From: Azospirillum brasilense
GTDB taxonomy: Bacteria > Pseudomonadota > Alphaproteobacteria > Azospirillales > Azospirillaceae
DNA: 64,000 nucleotides
Assembly (NCBI RefSeq): GCF_007827815.1
Contig: NZ_VITH01000008.1
Location: 1-64,000, forward strand
Direction: 5' to 3'
Positions 53,035 to 61,995 of the stretch are shown here, piece by piece. How positions within the stretch are numbered: position 1 is the first letter of the stretch; each line of letters begins with the position of its first letter. Made by a program: the position numbers and the translations under genes. A model generated the notes under the pieces. That model searched no databases. It had not been told where the DNA came from and worked only from the letters and a program-made list of their open reading frames with translations.

Positions 53035-53063
53035 TTGGCAAGCGCCTGAGGGTCCGCTATATC
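53035..53063 (+). promoter_or_regulatory. Promoter of tRNA-Asn
   Basis: TTGGCA (53035-53040), 17-base spacer, TATATC (53058-53063), about 47 bases before the tRNA. Confidence 0.7.
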
Positions 53064-53109
53064 ACCGCCCACGCCGGACGATGCGCCTCGCAAAGCCCGG
53101 TCAGACTGA

Positions 53110-53185
53110 TCCCGGTTAGCTCAGTCGGTAGAGCAGCGGACTGTTAATCCGCGTGTCGCTGGTTCGAGTCCAGCACCGGGAGCCA
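53110..53185 (+). tRNA. tRNA-Asn (anticodon GTT)
   Basis: 76 bases: acceptor TCCCGGT with ACCGGGA, D arm with AGCTCAGTCGGTAGAGC, anticodon stem-loop CGGACTGTTAATCCG with GTT, T arm CTGGTTCGAGTCCAG, discriminator G and encoded CCA. Confidence 0.96.
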
Positions 53186-53194
53186 CTTCGATGA

Positions 53195-53226
53195 AAAAGG
53201 CCGAGTCCTCGCGGACTCGGCCTTTT
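53195..53226 (+). terminator. Rho-independent terminator after tRNA-Asn
   Basis: AAAAGGCCGAGTCC pairs with GGACTCGGCCTTTT over a TCGC loop, and the T-run ends it. It begins 10 bases after the tRNA. Confidence 0.9.
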
Positions 53227-53381
53227 CTCATAGCGGAATTCCGCGCCATGGCTTCCGGCATCATCCGAAGGAATGGGCGTTCCGACCGAAGGCTTGATGC
53301 GCCGCCCCGCCTCACGGCGTTACACTGACCTCGCTGACACTACGAGTCGGGATTGCGCCTGTTCATCGGTGGAGGCGACCC

Positions 53382-53612
53382 ATGACGATCTTCCCACTCC
53401 TTTCGCGACCACTCACCTCCCAGAACACCTCTTCGCGGCCCAGCGGACGCGACGACAATGGCGGATGGGTCGGCGCGGTGGCAGTCATCGTCCTGTCCAT
53501 GGCCCTGGCCGTCGCCCTGCTCGGCGTCGATTGGCATCGGATGCTGGTCCGCGGGGATTCGGTTCTGCCGGAAAACCAGCGGTCCATGGTGGTCGCGCCG
53601 ATGCCCCGGTGA
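53382..53612 (+). CDS. Small single-span membrane protein, unknown
   Basis: 76 residues: a polar N-terminus (TSQNTSSRPSGRDDNGG), one hydrophobic helix (WVGAVAVIVLSMALAVALLGV) at about 29-49, and a short basic tail. ATG 53382 has GGAGG 7 bases upstream, the main evidence for a real gene. No family recognised. Not obviously co-transcribed with neighbours. Confidence 0.5.
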   Translation: MTIFPLLSRPLTSQNTSSRPSGRDDNGGWVGAVAVIVLSMALAVALLGVDWHRMLVRGDSVLPENQRSMVVAPMPR

Positions 53613-53708
53613 GCCACCGGCGAACCGCTGCCGAAGCGACGGTGTGATTGTCGACCGGTCGGACCAGCGCGCCCCGCACCGCCACCGTGCGCCACTTGGC
53701 CGGTTCGT

Positions 53709-53948
53709 TTACCGGGGCTGCGGGTCGTCGTAGATCAGGCGGTTGTCCGCGGCCTCGCCGGCCGGGTCACCGATGTCGCGTTTCCATTCGCCGCACCAGT
53801 CGGTCGACAGGGTGATCGGGAAGCGCCCCTCCGTGTCGCGCGGCGTCACCTGCGGCGGAAAGCGGCGGCACAGGCCCTTCGGTCCCCTCTGGCGGATGCC
53901 CTGCCCTTCCCAGAACAGGCAGGTGTAGCAATTGTCGATTCGCTTCAT
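53709..53948 (-). CDS. Small cysteine-motif protein, unknown
   Basis: 79 residues. Four cysteines spaced as CxxC (C7, C10 in CYTCLFW), CRRFPP (C27) and WCGEW (C52) look like one metal site, probably zinc. Similar CxxC...CRRxPP...WCGEW small proteins occur in phages and alphaproteobacteria as unknowns. The sequence upstream has AAGGAG 12 bases before ATG 53948; the longer frame to 54692 lacks coding features. Function unknown. Confidence 0.6.
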   Translation of the reverse strand: MKRIDNCYTCLFWEGQGIRQRGPKGLCRRFPPQVTPRDTEGRFPITLSTDWCGEWKRDIGDPAGEAADNRLIYDDPQPR

Positions 53949-54078
53949 CGTGGGGACGCGCTCCTTCCATACAACGGCCGCGTCCCGGCCCGGCGACCCG
54001 GCCCGGGAGCGGCGGCAGTGTCGGTCAGCCGCCCCCTCCGCGTCGATGAAGAAATGCGCGGTCCGGGGAGACCGAGCG

Positions 54079-54255
54079 TCACTCGTGGCGCGGCTTGCCC
54101 TTGCGCATGTCGTCGGCGTGCTGCGCGTAGAAGGCCTTGATGTCCGCATCCAGTTCGAGCTTCCGGCGTTCGCCGGACGAGCCGGCGGGCTCGTCGGCGA
54201 GGCGCTGGAACTCCGCCACCGCCTGCTCAAGTTCGCGTTCGTTGTTGATGGGCAT
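54079..54255 (-). CDS. Small helical protein, 58 residues, unknown
   Basis: Begins MPINNERELEQAVAEFQRLA and is rich in Glu, Lys, Arg and Ala, predicted all-helical; ends MRKGKPRHE. ATG 54255 has AAGGAC 8 bases upstream and the frame shows normal codon bias. No membrane segment. The open frame reaching 55086 is antisense to the HtrA-like gene and is not used. No function can be given. Confidence 0.55.
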   Translation of the reverse strand: MPINNERELEQAVAEFQRLADEPAGSSGERRKLELDADIKAFYAQHADDMRKGKPRHE

Positions 54256-54444
54256 CGGTCCCGTCCTTCGTGGTGTCGTTGCCACGGGTAACGCTGCACG
54301 GCCGGCGGAGGTTTCACGGCTCGGACCAGGGACTCCGGTCGAATCGGAGAGGCCCTTGATGGTTGCGCGGCGCCCCTCATGTTTAGTTCGGGGATCGAGC
54401 AGTCCGGCGTTCCGCCCGACTCGACTCCGGCACGGGAGGGAAGC

Positions 54445-55467
54445 ATGACGGGTCGCTGGCGCCGCATCCCCTGGACCTTCGTCTTCCCGGCAAGTCTGTT
54501 TGCCGCCATTTTCGCGGCGTTTCTTCCCGTCACCATGGCACGGGCGGACCAACTCGACGCAGCGAAGCTGGCGGGTGCCCTGGTCCGCATCTCCGCCACC
54601 ATCCTTCCCGACAGCCAGAGCGCCCGCTCGCTCGGCACGGAGCGCGAGGGCACCGGCGTCGTCATCGACGGCTCCGGGCTGATCCTGACCATCGGCTACA
54701 CGATCCTGGAGGCGTCGCAGCTCCAGGTCACCACCGGCGAGGGGCGCGGCTACCCCGCGGAGTTCGTGGCCTACGATCAGGCCAGCGGATTTGGGCTGCT
54801 GCGCGCCGGCATGGGCTTCAGCGCCGCGCCGGTCCGGCTTGGCGACTCCGACGCGATCAAGGAAGGGGAGCGCGCCATGGTGCTCACCCGGCAGGGCTCC
54901 ACCGGGGTGCAGCCGGTGCTGATCGCCGCGAAGCGCGAGTTCGCCGGCTATTGGGAGTATCTGCTGGACGAGGCGATCTTCACCACCCCGCCGATCATGG
55001 GCTTCAACGGCGCCGCCCTGATCGACCGCAAGGGCGAACTGGTCGGGATCGGCTCGCTGATCGTGCGCGACGCGATGCCGGCCCATGGCGGCATTCCCGG
55101 CAACATGTTCGTTCCGGTCTCCGCGCTGAAGCCGATCCTGGCCGACCTTCTGGCCTTCGGGCGGCGGCAGGAGCCGGCCCGCCCCTGGCTGGGCGTCACG
55201 CTGCGCGAGGAGCAGGGCCGCCTGATGGTCGAGCGGGTCACCCCGCAGAGCCCGGCCGCGACCGTGGGGATCCAGCCGGGCGACATGATCGTCGGGGTGG
55301 CCGGCCAGAGGCCGAAGGGGCTGGCGGACTTCTACCGCAAGGTCTGGGGTCTCGGCCCCGCCGGCGTCACCGTTCCGCTGGAGTTGCTGCGCGGTCCCAA
55401 GCTGGAGCCGGTCGCCGTTCCCTCCGCCGACCGCTACAGCACGCTGAAGCTGAACCCGACCTTCTGA
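54445..55467 (+). CDS. HtrA/DegP-like protein with lost catalytic triad, plus PDZ domain
   Basis: 340 residues. Signal or anchor segment (WTFVFPASLFAAIFAAFLPV), then a trypsin-like HtrA fold: GTGVVIDGSGLILTIGYTILEAS, VAYDQASGFGLLRA and PIMGFNGAALIDRKGELVGIGS, then a PDZ domain (WLGVTLREEQGRL...GIQPGDMIVGVAGQRP). All three catalytic residues are replaced: His of TNxHV is Tyr (IGYT), Asp of TDxAL is Gly (SGFGL) and Ser of GNSGG is Asn (GFNGA). It is therefore probably a non-proteolytic chaperone, sensor or binding protein in the periplasm. ATG 54445 has GGAGGGAAGC upstream. Confidence 0.82.
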   Translation: MTGRWRRIPWTFVFPASLFAAIFAAFLPVTMARADQLDAAKLAGALVRISATILPDSQSARSLGTEREGTGVVIDGSGLILTIGYTILEASQLQVTTGEGRGYPAEFVAYDQASGFGLLRAGMGFSAAPVRLGDSDAIKEGERAMVLTRQGSTGVQPVLIAAKREFAGYWEYLLDEAIFTTPPIMGFNGAALIDRKGELVGIGSLIVRDAMPAHGGIPGNMFVPVSALKPILADLLAFGRRQEPARPWLGVTLREEQGRLMVERVTPQSPAATVGIQPGDMIVGVAGQRPKGLADFYRKVWGLGPAGVTVPLELLRGPKLEPVAVPSADRYSTLKLNPTF

Positions 55468-55553
55468 GAGACTGTTCGGTCACCTCGCCCCGGCTGGGCG
55501 GATGCGCTACATCCTTGGACCGTGCCCGCACAGCAAGCCAAGGAGTGCAGCCC

Positions 55554-56162
55554 GTGGATCATCCGGACATCGAGGTCCTAGAGAAGAAGAGAGCCTACGA
55601 CGGCTATCTCAAGGTCGACGTCTACCGCCTGCGCCACAAGAGGTTCGACGGGTCCTGGAGCGGCGTCCTGCCGCCGCGCGAGGTCTGCGTGCGCGGCGAG
55701 GCGGTGGGCGTCCTGCTCTACGATCCGGAGCGCGACAGCGTGGTCCTGATCGAGCAGTTCCGGGTGGGCTCGGCCTCGGCGGGCGGGCGGGCTTGGCTGA
55801 CGGAGATCGTCGCCGGCCTGCTGGACGAAGGTGAGACGCCCGAACAGGTGGCGCGGCGCGAGGCCATGGAGGAGGCCGGCTGCGCCGTCCAGGAGATTGA
55901 GACGATCTGCGACTATTACCCCAGCCCCGGTGCCTACGACGAGCATGTCACCGTCTTCTGCGGGCGGGTGGACAGCCGGGGCCTCGCCGCAACCGGCGGC
56001 TGCGCGGACGAGCACGAGGACATCCGCATCATGGTCGTTCCGGCGGACGAGGCGATCCGGCTGCTCGACGGGAACCAGCTCAACAACTCCATCGCCATCA
56101 TCGCGCTGGGCTGGTTCGCGCGGAACCGCGACCGGCTGTGTGCCCAGTGGACTGGGAAATAG
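55554..56162 (+). CDS. NUDIX hydrolase, ADP-ribose pyrophosphatase-like
   Basis: 202 residues. The NUDIX box G-x5-E-x7-REUxEExGU is present as GLLDEGETPEQVARREAMEEAG with EIVAG before it, and VVLIEQFRVGSA is the ADP-ribose-type substrate strand. SPGAYDEHVTVFCGRVD is the NudF-type acidic loop. Hydrolyses ADP-ribose or related nucleoside diphosphates. GTG 55554 has AAGGAG about 9 bases upstream. Starts 86 bases after the HtrA-like gene. Confidence 0.88.
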   Translation: MDHPDIEVLEKKRAYDGYLKVDVYRLRHKRFDGSWSGVLPPREVCVRGEAVGVLLYDPERDSVVLIEQFRVGSASAGGRAWLTEIVAGLLDEGETPEQVARREAMEEAGCAVQEIETICDYYPSPGAYDEHVTVFCGRVDSRGLAATGGCADEHEDIRIMVVPADEAIRLLDGNQLNNSIAIIALGWFARNRDRLCAQWTGK

Positions 56163-56273
56163 GAAATACGGGAAAATTTCGTTCAATGCTGCATTTCACA
56201 AGCCGACCTTGAATTCCCTGGTGCGCAATCCGATAGTGTTGCCCGGTTCATCATTCGATTCGGGAGACAGTCC

Positions 56274-57278
56274 GTGGACATCCGCACCGGCTTCATCGGC
56301 TCCATCGGCAACACGCCGCTGATTCGGCTGGAAGGGCCGTCGAAGGCCACGGGATGCGAGATTCTGGGCAAGGCGGAGTTCCTCAACCCCGGAGGCTCGG
56401 TGAAGGACCGCGCAGCCCTGGCCATCGTCCGCGACGCCGAACGCCGGGGCCTTCTGCGCCCCGGCGGCACCATCGTCGAGGGCACGGCGGGCAACACCGG
56501 CATCGGGTTGGCGCTGGTCGGCAACGCGCTCGGCTACCGCACCGTCATCGTGATGCCGGAGACGCAGAGCCAGGAGAAGAAGGACATGCTGCGCCTGGTC
56601 GGCGCCGACCTTCGTCTGGTGCCGGCGGTGCCCTACTCCAACCCCGACAATTACGTCCGCTATTCCGGCCGGCTGGCCGAGGAGCTGGCGAAGACCGAGC
56701 CGAACGGCGCCGTCTGGGCCAACCAGTTCGACAATGTGGCGAACCGCGAGGGCCACCGCCTGACCACCGGTCCGGAAATCTGGACCCAGACCGAGGGGCG
56801 GGTCGACGCATTCACCTGCGCGGTGGGCAGCGGCGGCACGCTGGCCGGCGTCGGGCTCGCTCTGAAGGAGCGCAACCCGGACGTACGCATCGTGCTGGCC
56901 GATCCGATGGGCGCCTCCCTCTACCACCACTACGCCCATGGCACGCTGAAGGCGGAGGGCAGCTCGATCACCGAAGGCATCGGCCAAGGCCGGATCACCG
57001 CCAACCTGGAGGGCGCCCCGGTCGATCAGGCTTTGCAGATCCCCGACGAGGAGGCCCTGCCGATCATCTTCGACCTGATCAAGTCGCAGGGGCTGGTGCT
57101 GGGCGGATCGTCGGGCATCAACGTCGCGGCGGCCATCCGCATCGCCCGGGAGATGGGGCCGGGTCACACCATCGTGACGATTCTCTGCGACGGAGGGCAG
57201 CGCTACCAATCGAAGCTCTTCAATCCGGCGTTCCTGCGTGAGAAGAATCTGCCTGTGCCCGATTGGCTGGATTCGTAA
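56274..57278 (+). CDS. cysK: Cysteine synthase A
   Basis: 334-residue PLP enzyme of the OASS family. GNTPLIRLE, PLP lysine in NPGGSVKDRAA, phosphate-binding EGTAGNTGIGLA, GGTLAGVG and GGSSGINVAAA are all in place. It makes cysteine from O-acetylserine and sulfide. Slightly longer than CysK of enterics, with an insert around YSNPDNYVRYSGRLAEEL; the CBS-like variant found in actinobacteria and alphas is also possible. GTG 56274 is the start with GGGAGA upstream. Confidence 0.9.
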   Translation: MDIRTGFIGSIGNTPLIRLEGPSKATGCEILGKAEFLNPGGSVKDRAALAIVRDAERRGLLRPGGTIVEGTAGNTGIGLALVGNALGYRTVIVMPETQSQEKKDMLRLVGADLRLVPAVPYSNPDNYVRYSGRLAEELAKTEPNGAVWANQFDNVANREGHRLTTGPEIWTQTEGRVDAFTCAVGSGGTLAGVGLALKERNPDVRIVLADPMGASLYHHYAHGTLKAEGSSITEGIGQGRITANLEGAPVDQALQIPDEEALPIIFDLIKSQGLVLGGSSGINVAAAIRIAREMGPGHTIVTILCDGGQRYQSKLFNPAFLREKNLPVPDWLDS

Positions 57279-57294
57279 ACGCACCCGAGGTTCC

Positions 57295-58002
57295 ATGGAA
57301 CTGATCTTCCGCGAGGACGCCTACGCCACCTCCTGCACCGCCACCGTGACATCTGCGGACGAGCGGGGCATCCGGCTGGACCGGACGGTCTTCTACCCCA
57401 ACGGCGGTGGCCAGCCCGGCGACACCGGGCTGCTGCGCGTCGCCGGCGCCACGCTGCGCATCGTGGACACGGTGAAGGGCGACGGGCCGGACGATGTGAT
57501 CCATGTGCCCGAGCCCGGCGCGCCCCTGCCCGCCCCCGGCACCCCGGTGGAAGCCGAGATCGATTGGGACCGCCGGCACCGTCACATGCGGATGCACACG
57601 GCGCTGCACCTCGTCTGCGCGGTCCTGCCCGGCGCCTCGATCACCGGCGCCCAGGTCGGGGCGGAGCGCAGCCGCGTCGATTTCAACGTGCCGACCGAGG
57701 GGCTCGACAAGGAGGCCATCGCGGCGGCGCTGAACCGGCTGGTTGCCGCGGACACGCCGGTCGGCTCGCTGTGGATCACCGACGCGGAGTTGGACGCCAA
57801 CCCCGAGCTGATCCGCACCCTGACGGTGAAGCCGCCGCGCGGTCATGGCCGCGTCCGGCTGGTGGACATCGCCGGGGTCGACCGCCAGCCCTGCGGCGGC
57901 ACCCATGTGAAGCGGCTGGGCGAGATCGGCGGGCTCGACGTCGTGAAGATCGAGAACAAGGGCAAGCAGAACCGGCGTGTGATCGTCGCGCTGCGCGATT
58001 GA
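57295..58002 (+). CDS. AlaX-type alanyl-tRNA editing protein
   Basis: 235 residues. The free-standing editing domain related to the AlaRS C-terminal part: [13 protein letters not shown] near the start, the metal-binding [10 protein letters not shown] (HxxxH) and the second cluster [13 protein letters not shown]. It hydrolyses Ser-tRNA(Ala) or Gly-tRNA(Ala), guarding against mistranslation. ATG 57295 fits the family start; the longer frame from 57238 lies over cysK. It follows cysK by 16 bases. Confidence 0.92.
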   Translation: MELIFREDAYATSCTATVTSADERGIRLDRTVFYPNGGGQPGDTGLLRVAGATLRIVDTVKGDGPDDVIHVPEPGAPLPAPGTPVEAEIDWDRRHRHMRMHTALHLVCAVLPGASITGAQVGAERSRVDFNVPTEGLDKEAIAAALNRLVAADTPVGSLWITDAELDANPELIRTLTVKPPRGHGRVRLVDIAGVDRQPCGGTHVKRLGEIGGLDVVKIENKGKQNRRVIVALRD

Positions 58003-58018
58003 ACGGGGAGGACATCCT

Positions 58019-58906
58019 ATGACCGATTCGCACACTACGCTCACCCTCCCCGGCCCGATCGTCCCGACGGGCTGGCTGGCCGAACGGCTGGGCCAGCCGG
58101 GCCTGCGCATCCTCGACGCCTCCTGGTTCATGCCCGGCTCCGACCGCGACCCGGGTGCCGAGTTCCTGGAGCGGCACATCCCCGGCGCCGTGCGCATCGA
58201 CATCGACGATGTGGCGCAGCCGGGCACCCACCCCCTGCCGCACATGGTGCCGGACGAGGCGACCTTCGCGGCCAAGGTCGGGGCACTTGGCGTCGGCAGC
58301 GGCGATACGGTGATCGTCTATGACAGCGCCGGCATGGCCACCGCCGCCGCGCGCGTCTGGTGGATGTTCCGCCTGTTTGGGCATGGCCGCGTCGCCGTGC
58401 TGGATGGCGGCCTGCCGAAATGGATCGCCGAAGGCCGGCCGTTGGAATCCGGTCCGGCCGACCCGAACCCGGCGGCGTTCACGGCGGCGCTGCGACCCGG
58501 CCTGCTGCGCCGGGCCGACGATCTGCTCGCCAACATCGACTCGCGGGTGGATCAGGTGGTCGACGCCCGGGCCGCCAACCGCTACGAGGGCGCCGTCGCC
58601 GAGCCCTGGCCGGGCCGCCGCAGCGGGCGCATCCCCGGCAGCCTCAACCTGCCCTTCAACGAGTTGATCGACGCGGACAGCAAGACCCTGCTGCCGCCCG
58701 AAATCATCGCGGAGCGGGCGACGGGCGCCGGCCTCGATCTGGAACGTCCCATCGTCGCCTCCTGCGGCAGCGGCGTGACCGCCTGTGTGCTCGCGCTCGG
58801 GCTGGCCGCAGCCGGCAAGGAGGATGTGGCCGTCTATGACGGGTCCTGGGCGGAATGGGGCCTGCGCCCCGATCTGCCTCTGGAAACCGGACCGGTGAAT
58901 CGGTGA
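58019..58906 (+). CDS. sseA: 3-mercaptopyruvate sulfurtransferase
   Basis: 295-residue tandem-rhodanese enzyme. First domain [21 protein letters not shown], second domain [33 protein letters not shown], and the active-site loop [13 protein letters not shown] with Cys about residue 246; the CGSGVTA loop distinguishes mercaptopyruvate from thiosulfate transferases. The GNAT gene begins inside its stop (GTGA). Works with cysK and alaX in a short cysteine-sulfur block. Confidence 0.94.
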   Translation: MTDSHTTLTLPGPIVPTGWLAERLGQPGLRILDASWFMPGSDRDPGAEFLERHIPGAVRIDIDDVAQPGTHPLPHMVPDEATFAAKVGALGVGSGDTVIVYDSAGMATAAARVWWMFRLFGHGRVAVLDGGLPKWIAEGRPLESGPADPNPAAFTAALRPGLLRRADDLLANIDSRVDQVVDARAANRYEGAVAEPWPGRRSGRIPGSLNLPFNELIDADSKTLLPPEIIAERATGAGLDLERPIVASCGSGVTACVLALGLAAAGKEDVAVYDGSWAEWGLRPDLPLETGPVNR

Positions 58907-59337
58907 CCGAAGCGCTGAGCATCCGCCACTACGAGGCGGCGGACCGCGACGACGTGGTGGCGCTGTGGACCGCCTGCAACCTCGTGGTTCCGTGGAACGA
59001 CCCGGTGGCCGACATCGCGCTCGCCGTGTCCAAGCCGAACGCCACGATCCTGATCGGCCGTGAGGGCGAGCGGACCGTGGCGTCCGTCATGGTCGGTCAT
59101 GACGGGCACCGCGGCTGGTTCTACTATCTGGCGGTCGATCCCGCCTGCCGCGGAAACGGCCATGGCCGGGCGATGGTCCGGGCGGCGGAGGGCTGGCTTG
59201 TCGAGTCCGGCATGCCCAAGGCGCAACTCATGGTGCGCACGACAAACCACGCCGTGGTGGCGTTCTATGAGCGGCTGGGCTATGCCACCGGTCCCGTTAC
59301 CGTGATGCAGAAATGGCTGAAGACCGATTCTCCCTGA
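58903..59337 (+). CDS. GNAT-family acetyltransferase (YpeA-like)
   Basis: 144 residues: [40 protein letters not shown] (acetyl-CoA loop) and [14 protein letters not shown]. This arrangement is that of the YpeA/RimI-like group. GTG 58903 overlaps the sseA stop by four bases, indicating translational coupling; GTG is preferred over upstream starts. The next GNAT gene overlaps its end by 25 bases. Confidence 0.9.
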   Translation: MTEALSIRHYEAADRDDVVALWTACNLVVPWNDPVADIALAVSKPNATILIGREGERTVASVMVGHDGHRGWFYYLAVDPACRGNGHGRAMVRAAEGWLVESGMPKAQLMVRTTNHAVVAFYERLGYATGPVTVMQKWLKTDSP

Positions 59338-59954
59338 CGCCGCCTCCCCGGACGTCCCTGTCGCAGTCCCAGATCGTGGCGCCGGTGCCGCCCGGCTGCC
59401 TGTCCGTCATAGTCACCTATCTGGAGATGACGGCCCCGCCGGCCCACGCGCCCCTGCCCCGACCGGCGGGTGACGTGGCGCTGGTGCGGGCCAACCCGCC
59501 GACCGCTTCCTACTACCGCTATCTCTACGACACGGTCGGCGAGCCATGGCTGTGGCACGAGCGGCGGCGCATGCCGATGCCGGAGTTGGGACGCATCGTT
59601 ACCGACCCGCGGATCGAGATCTGGGTCCTCTACGTGAACGGCACGCCCGCCGGCTACGCCGAGATCGACCGGCGGGAGGACGACACCGATCTGGCCTATT
59701 TCGGGCTGATCCCCGATTTCATCGGCCTGAAGCTCGGCCCCTGGCTGCTCGACACGGCGATCCGGTTGGCCTGGCAGGGCGGGACGACGCGGCTTCTGGT
59801 CAACACCTGCACCTTCGACCATCCGAAGGCGCTGCCGCTCTACCAGTCGATGGGGTTCGTGCCGATCCGGCATGTGACCCGCGAGATCCGCGATCCCCGC
59901 CTCCTTGGCTGGCTGCCGCGGACCTCGGCCCCGCACATTCCGATCAACGAGTGA
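59313..59954 (+). CDS. GNAT-family acetyltransferase
   Basis: 213 residues with a long N-terminal extension (about 50 residues, Pro-rich). Core motifs WVLYVNGTPAGYAEID, LAYFGLIPDFIGLKLGPWLL and FDHPKALPLYQSMGFVPI fit a GNAT of the YjaB/AAC-like type. Substrate unknown. Its start lies inside the upstream GNAT gene (overlap 25 bases), so the two are in one operon with sseA. Confidence 0.85.
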   Translation: MAEDRFSLTPPPRTSLSQSQIVAPVPPGCLSVIVTYLEMTAPPAHAPLPRPAGDVALVRANPPTASYYRYLYDTVGEPWLWHERRRMPMPELGRIVTDPRIEIWVLYVNGTPAGYAEIDRREDDTDLAYFGLIPDFIGLKLGPWLLDTAIRLAWQGGTTRLLVNTCTFDHPKALPLYQSMGFVPIRHVTREIRDPRLLGWLPRTSAPHIPINE

Positions 59955-60020
59955 CGGGCCGCTCCGGCCCGCTCGCCCGAGTTCGCTCCACGCCGTTCCG
60001 AACGCCAGGACACCGACGCC

Positions 60021-60974
60021 ATGACGAAGGGCATTCTGTTCGCGTTCCTGGCCTTCGCCTTCTTCGCCTGGGGCGATGCGCTGGTGAAGGCGATCGGGCA
60101 TGGGCTGGACCCCTTCGAGGTCACCTTCTTCGCATACATTCTGCCGTTGCTGCTCTCCCCGGTCTTCATGACCCGGGGCGACCGGCTTGGCGACCTGCTG
60201 CGCTGGAACCGGCCCTGGCTGATGACGGTGCGGCTGGTCTTCGTGGCGGCCTCTACCCCGCTCAGCGTCATGTCGTTCCGCAGCCTTCCCTTTGCGGAAG
60301 CCTTCGCGATGATCTTCCTGATGCCCAGTTTGGTGACGCTGCTGGCGATCGTTGTGCTGAAGGAGCCGGTGCGCTGGCGTCGCCGGTTGGCCATCGGGGC
60401 GGCCTTCATCGGTGTGCTGATCGTCGCCCGCCCCGGCTTCCGCGAGCTGCTGCCCGGCCATTTCGCGGCGCTGGGCTGCGCCTTCAGCTCCGCCGTCGTG
60501 GTCATCACCGGGCGGATGATCGGGCATTCCGAGAAGCGCTTCACCCTGATCGGGACGGTGTTCCTGTCCACCGCCGTCGCGTCCGGCCTGCTGATGATCC
60601 CCGGATTCGAGTGGCCGACGCGCGAGCAATGGATTCTGACCGTGGGCTTCGCCACCACGACCTTCGCCGCCCAGGCCCTCTTCACCCTGGCCGCCGCCTT
60701 CGCCCCGGCCGATCGCGTGGGGGCGGCCCAGTACAGCCAGATCCTGTGGGCGTTGGCCATCGGGGCGATCTTCTTCGACGAGTGGCCGGACCTGCTGTCG
60801 CTGGTCGGCATCGTGATCGTGGTCGGCTCCGGGCTGTTCATCTTCGCCCGCGAGCACGCCCGGAATCCAGATCCCATCCCCGAACCGGTGCTCGGCGCGG
60901 AGCCGGAGGTCAGCTCAGAATCTCACCCAGAGCGGCGACCAGAGCCCGGTTTTCGTCCTCCCGCCCGACCGTGA
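60021..60974 (+). CDS. DMT-superfamily (EamA) transporter
   Basis: 317 residues with ten membrane helices in two EamA repeats; characteristic ends are FRSLPFAEAFAMIFLMPSLVTLLAIVVLKEPVRWR and DRVGAAQYSQILWALAIGAIFFDEWP. Such carriers export metabolites or drugs; substrate not evident. The last 40 residues are Pro/Glu/Arg-rich and hydrophilic, and the coding end overlaps the converging hisC gene by 65 bases, so the tail may be spurious or an unusual extension. Confidence 0.87.
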   Translation: MTKGILFAFLAFAFFAWGDALVKAIGHGLDPFEVTFFAYILPLLLSPVFMTRGDRLGDLLRWNRPWLMTVRLVFVAASTPLSVMSFRSLPFAEAFAMIFLMPSLVTLLAIVVLKEPVRWRRRLAIGAAFIGVLIVARPGFRELLPGHFAALGCAFSSAVVVITGRMIGHSEKRFTLIGTVFLSTAVASGLLMIPGFEWPTREQWILTVGFATTTFAAQALFTLAAAFAPADRVGAAQYSQILWALAIGAIFFDEWPDLLSLVGIVIVVGSGLFIFAREHARNPDPIPEPVLGAEPEVSSESHPERRPEPGFRPPARP

Positions 60975-61995
60975 TGCGCAGGCAGTCGGCCAGCCCGTAG
61001 TCCTGGGTTGGCTTCACCAGGATGCCGCGGCGTGCCAGATGGTCCAGCACCGCCTGGACACCGAGCGACGGGTCGGTCGGGATGCGCGCCAGGATGAAGT
61101 TGCAGACGCTGGGATAGACGCGCACGCCGAGCTGTTCCAGCTCATGGCTCAGCCAGGGCAGCCATGCGCTGTTGTGGGCGAAGGTCGCCTCCTCATGCTC
61201 GGTGTCGCCGACGGCGGCCTCCGCCGCGGCCTGGGCGGCGATCCCGACGTTGAAGGGGCCGCGCGTCTGGTTGACCGCCTCGATCACCCCCGCCGGTCCG
61301 TAGGCCCAGCCGACTCGCAGCCCGGCCAGCCCGTGCAGCTTGGAAAAGGTGCGCACCATCAGCACGTTGTCGGAGTTCTCGACGATCTCCGTCCCGTCGC
61401 TGTAGTTGTCGCGGCGGCAATAGTCGGCGTAGGCCGAATCGAGCACCAGCAGCGTGTGCGATGGCAGGCCGGCGCGCAGCCGCAGGACCATCTCCGACGG
61501 GATGTAGGTGCCGGTGGGGTTGTTCGGGTTGGCGAGGAAGCAGAGCTTCGTCTTCTCGTTCGCCCGGTCGATCATCGCCTCGACATCGACGACCAGATCG
61601 CGCTCCGCCGCGATCACCGGCGTCGCCCCGGCGGCGCGGATCGCCTTCATGAAGCCGCGGTAGCCGTGCTCGTGGCACAAAACCTCGTCCCCCGGCCCGG
61701 CAAAGGCCTGGGTGACGAGATGGATCATCTCGTCGGAGCCGTTGGCGCAGGTGATGTGTCCGGCGTCCAGATCGTAGCGCCGGGCAATGGCGTGGCGCAG
61801 GCGGTCCTGCGACCAGTCGGGATAGCGGTGGATCTGCGCCGCCATGTGGCGGTAGGCGGTGAGCGCCTTCTTGCCGGGTCCCAGCGGATTGACCGTCAGC
61901 GACAGATCGACCCAGGCGCCGCCGTCCTCCGGTGGTCTTGCGGGACGGTAGGGCTTGATCTGGCCAATTCCGGGACGGGGACTCAGCAGCTCCAT
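60910..61995 (-). CDS. hisC: Histidinol-phosphate aminotransferase
   Basis: 361-residue fold-type I PLP enzyme. PYRPARPPEDGGAWVDLSLTVNPLGPGKKAL is the N-terminal arm; CANGSDEMIHLVTQAF binds PLP phosphate; FLANPNNPTGTYIP carries the conserved Asn; VLDSAYADYC holds the Tyr/Asp pair and RTFSKLHGLAGLRVGWAYGP the PLP lysine. It converts imidazole acetol phosphate to histidinol phosphate. It could also be an aromatic or other HisC-like transaminase. ATG 61995 is used; the open frame to 62112 is not coding-like. Confidence 0.85.
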   Translation of the reverse strand: MELLSPRPGIGQIKPYRPARPPEDGGAWVDLSLTVNPLGPGKKALTAYRHMAAQIHRYPDWSQDRLRHAIARRYDLDAGHITCANGSDEMIHLVTQAFAGPGDEVLCHEHGYRGFMKAIRAAGATPVIAAERDLVVDVEAMIDRANEKTKLCFLANPNNPTGTYIPSEMVLRLRAGLPSHTLLVLDSAYADYCRRDNYSDGTEIVENSDNVLMVRTFSKLHGLAGLRVGWAYGPAGVIEAVNQTRGPFNVGIAAQAAAEAAVGDTEHEEATFAHNSAWLPWLSHELEQLGVRVYPSVCNFILARIPTDPSLGVQAVLDHLARRGILVKPTQDYGLADCLRITVGREDENRALVAALGEILS

